A DNA stretch of 64,000 nucleotides, taken from Lineus longissimus. Lineage: Eukaryota; Nemertea; Pilidiophora; Heteronemertea; Lineidae. The translations under genes and the position numbers were made by a program. The notes beneath the pieces are model-generated. The model searched no databases. It was not told the origin of the DNA and worked only from the letters and a program-made list of their open reading frames with translations. The stretch spans positions 11,062,953 through 11,126,952 of the forward strand of contig NC_088324.1 in NCBI RefSeq assembly GCF_910592395.1, in the 5' to 3' direction. The first letter of the stretch is position 1. Each line of letters begins with the position of its first letter. This document shows positions 62,896 to 64,000 of this stretch, piece after piece.

Positions 62896-63706
62896 TACTA
62901 CATCACCCAAGAACCAGGGACAAAATTTGATAACCACAGAAGCCGTAATCAAGTTAATAAGCTTTGTACACAAGAGTAATCATCATGAAACCCAACTCAG
63001 TCAATATGCTTAGTGTCTACTCACTTTGAGGTGGGAGACTGGAGCGCAATTCAATATTCTCTGATTATATCTATGTAAGCCATGGAGTTCAAACAAATAG
63101 CACTGGGCGATTTTGGTAGTCCAATGTAGTGAAAGTGTGTTATAGAAACAAATAAAAGAACCGAAGTCTTTTGGATTGACTTTCTCATCACAAATCATGC
63201 ACTTTTTGATTGACAGAACTATTTCTGTGAACTAGACTTACAAGTCTTCAGGCGGAAAGTTCCGTCTATCCATCAGTCAATCGATTCTAGCAAAAATGGA
63301 AGAGCCTTGAAACTAATAGTACCAAAGATTCTCCTACAAATGTTGACCAAGACCTCCCATAAAAATTCCATCTCAAGAATTATTATCGACTATGCATCAA
63401 GTGACCAGGAAATCAATCTTGGAGCGTGACTTAAGACGCCCCAGAGAGAATCAATCTTGCTTGCGAGGCTATAGGAGCCAAATCATAGAAAACTGATTTG
63501 ATTTTGAAGCTCAAGTTTCCCCCCAAGGACAAAATCAAAGTTATGGATATTTCAATTTGGGTATTAGACACAGGTCAACGCTTGGAGTCTGAAGTGCAAT
63601 GTCTGCGAGAGCCTGAATCACCGATTTTTAGTCCAAAAAATATTTTCACCAGGACGCATAATTTTTCTTATTCCCTCAGATAAGAGATAACACGGCAAAA
63701 CCCAGA

Positions 63707-64000
63707 CAACTGATTTAAGGCGCAGTTCCAGACGATCCATCTTTGAGATGAAAGTGTATGTAAGGATAATTTACTGCCTCTAAACTAATCTTTTAGCTGC
63801 GAAATCGATAACCATGTGTCATATAAGACAAATGAGGTTTATTCAGCAACCGCAAAGTAATATTTTACTATCATTTGCCACACCCGTACATCACTTCCAG
63901 CTGTGCAAAAGCAGCAACTGATTTAAGGCGCAGTTCCAGACGATCCATCTTTGAGATGAAAGTGTATGTAAGGATAATTTACTGCCTCTAAACTAATCTT
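63707..64000. repeat. Direct repeat, 86-bp copies at 208-bp spacing
   Basis: The 86 bp at 63707-63792 (starting CAACTGATTTAAGGCGCAG) recurs without change at 63915-64000, where the window ends. It may be the start of a 208-bp tandem array. Confidence 0.9.

Larger units (their letters stand above)
60195..64000. other. Upstream stomatin intron or flank, no exon identified
   Basis: The preceding stomatin exon (ending in the PPQE-like motif) was not found on the minus strand here. A coding-like segment on the minus strand at 61288-61160, ending in CAG before a GTGAGA donor, is possible but unidentified. A tRNA-like SINE head lies at 62690-62895 and a direct repeat at the window end. Confidence 0.5.

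Overview
The window is nuclear DNA from a metazoan, most likely a marine invertebrate of the lophotrochozoan type (mollusc, annelid or brachiopod). The genes have GT-AG introns, the flanks are AT-rich and long, and the interspersed repeats include a degraded LINE, a satellite array and SINE-like pieces. I cannot name the species from the sequence.

Layout. (1) 1-4160 is repeat territory: a LINE fragment, nine-plus copies of a 259-bp satellite, a second LINE copy with its palm region deleted, and a perfect palindrome with 45-bp arms. (2) 5798-6770 is a three-unit, 302-bp tandem element ending in an (ACG)n tract. (3) 7273-18199 (minus) is a complete seven-exon gene for protein O-fucosyltransferase 1 (POFUT1), ending in the ER-retention-like tetrapeptide HDEF. 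(4) Intron 4 of POFUT1 holds two divergent, intronless, paralogous small genes (13207-13530 minus; 14533-14847 plus). (5) 18612-20147 (plus) is a SIRT4-type mitochondrial sirtuin, head to head with POFUT1 and carrying a one-base frame disruption. (6) 27374-28744 and 45876-46877 (both minus) are two intronless ELAV/Hu-like RNA-binding protein genes, one with a glycine-rich RGG hinge. (7) 53810-60194 (minus) is the 3' part of a stomatin gene in which two consecutive exons are each duplicated as apparently mutually exclusive alternatives. (8) The remaining intergenic DNA (20.4-27.1, 28.8-45.8, 47-53.8 and 60.2-64 kb) shows no gene I can support.

The most notable discovery is the nested gene pair. 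Each gene has a TATA box about 30 nt before an initiator-like site and a single-exon ORF of 104-107 codons. Within 30 nt after each stop is a canonical replication-dependent-histone 3' stem-loop (6-bp stem, UUUC loop), followed 10-12 nt later by a purine-rich element resembling the histone downstream element bound by U7 snRNA. The proteins share about 44% identity over their core and end in acidic tails, but they do not look like any core or linker histone. The simplest reading is an undescribed, S-phase-expressed, non-histone (or very unusual chromatin) family whose mRNAs end like histone mRNAs.
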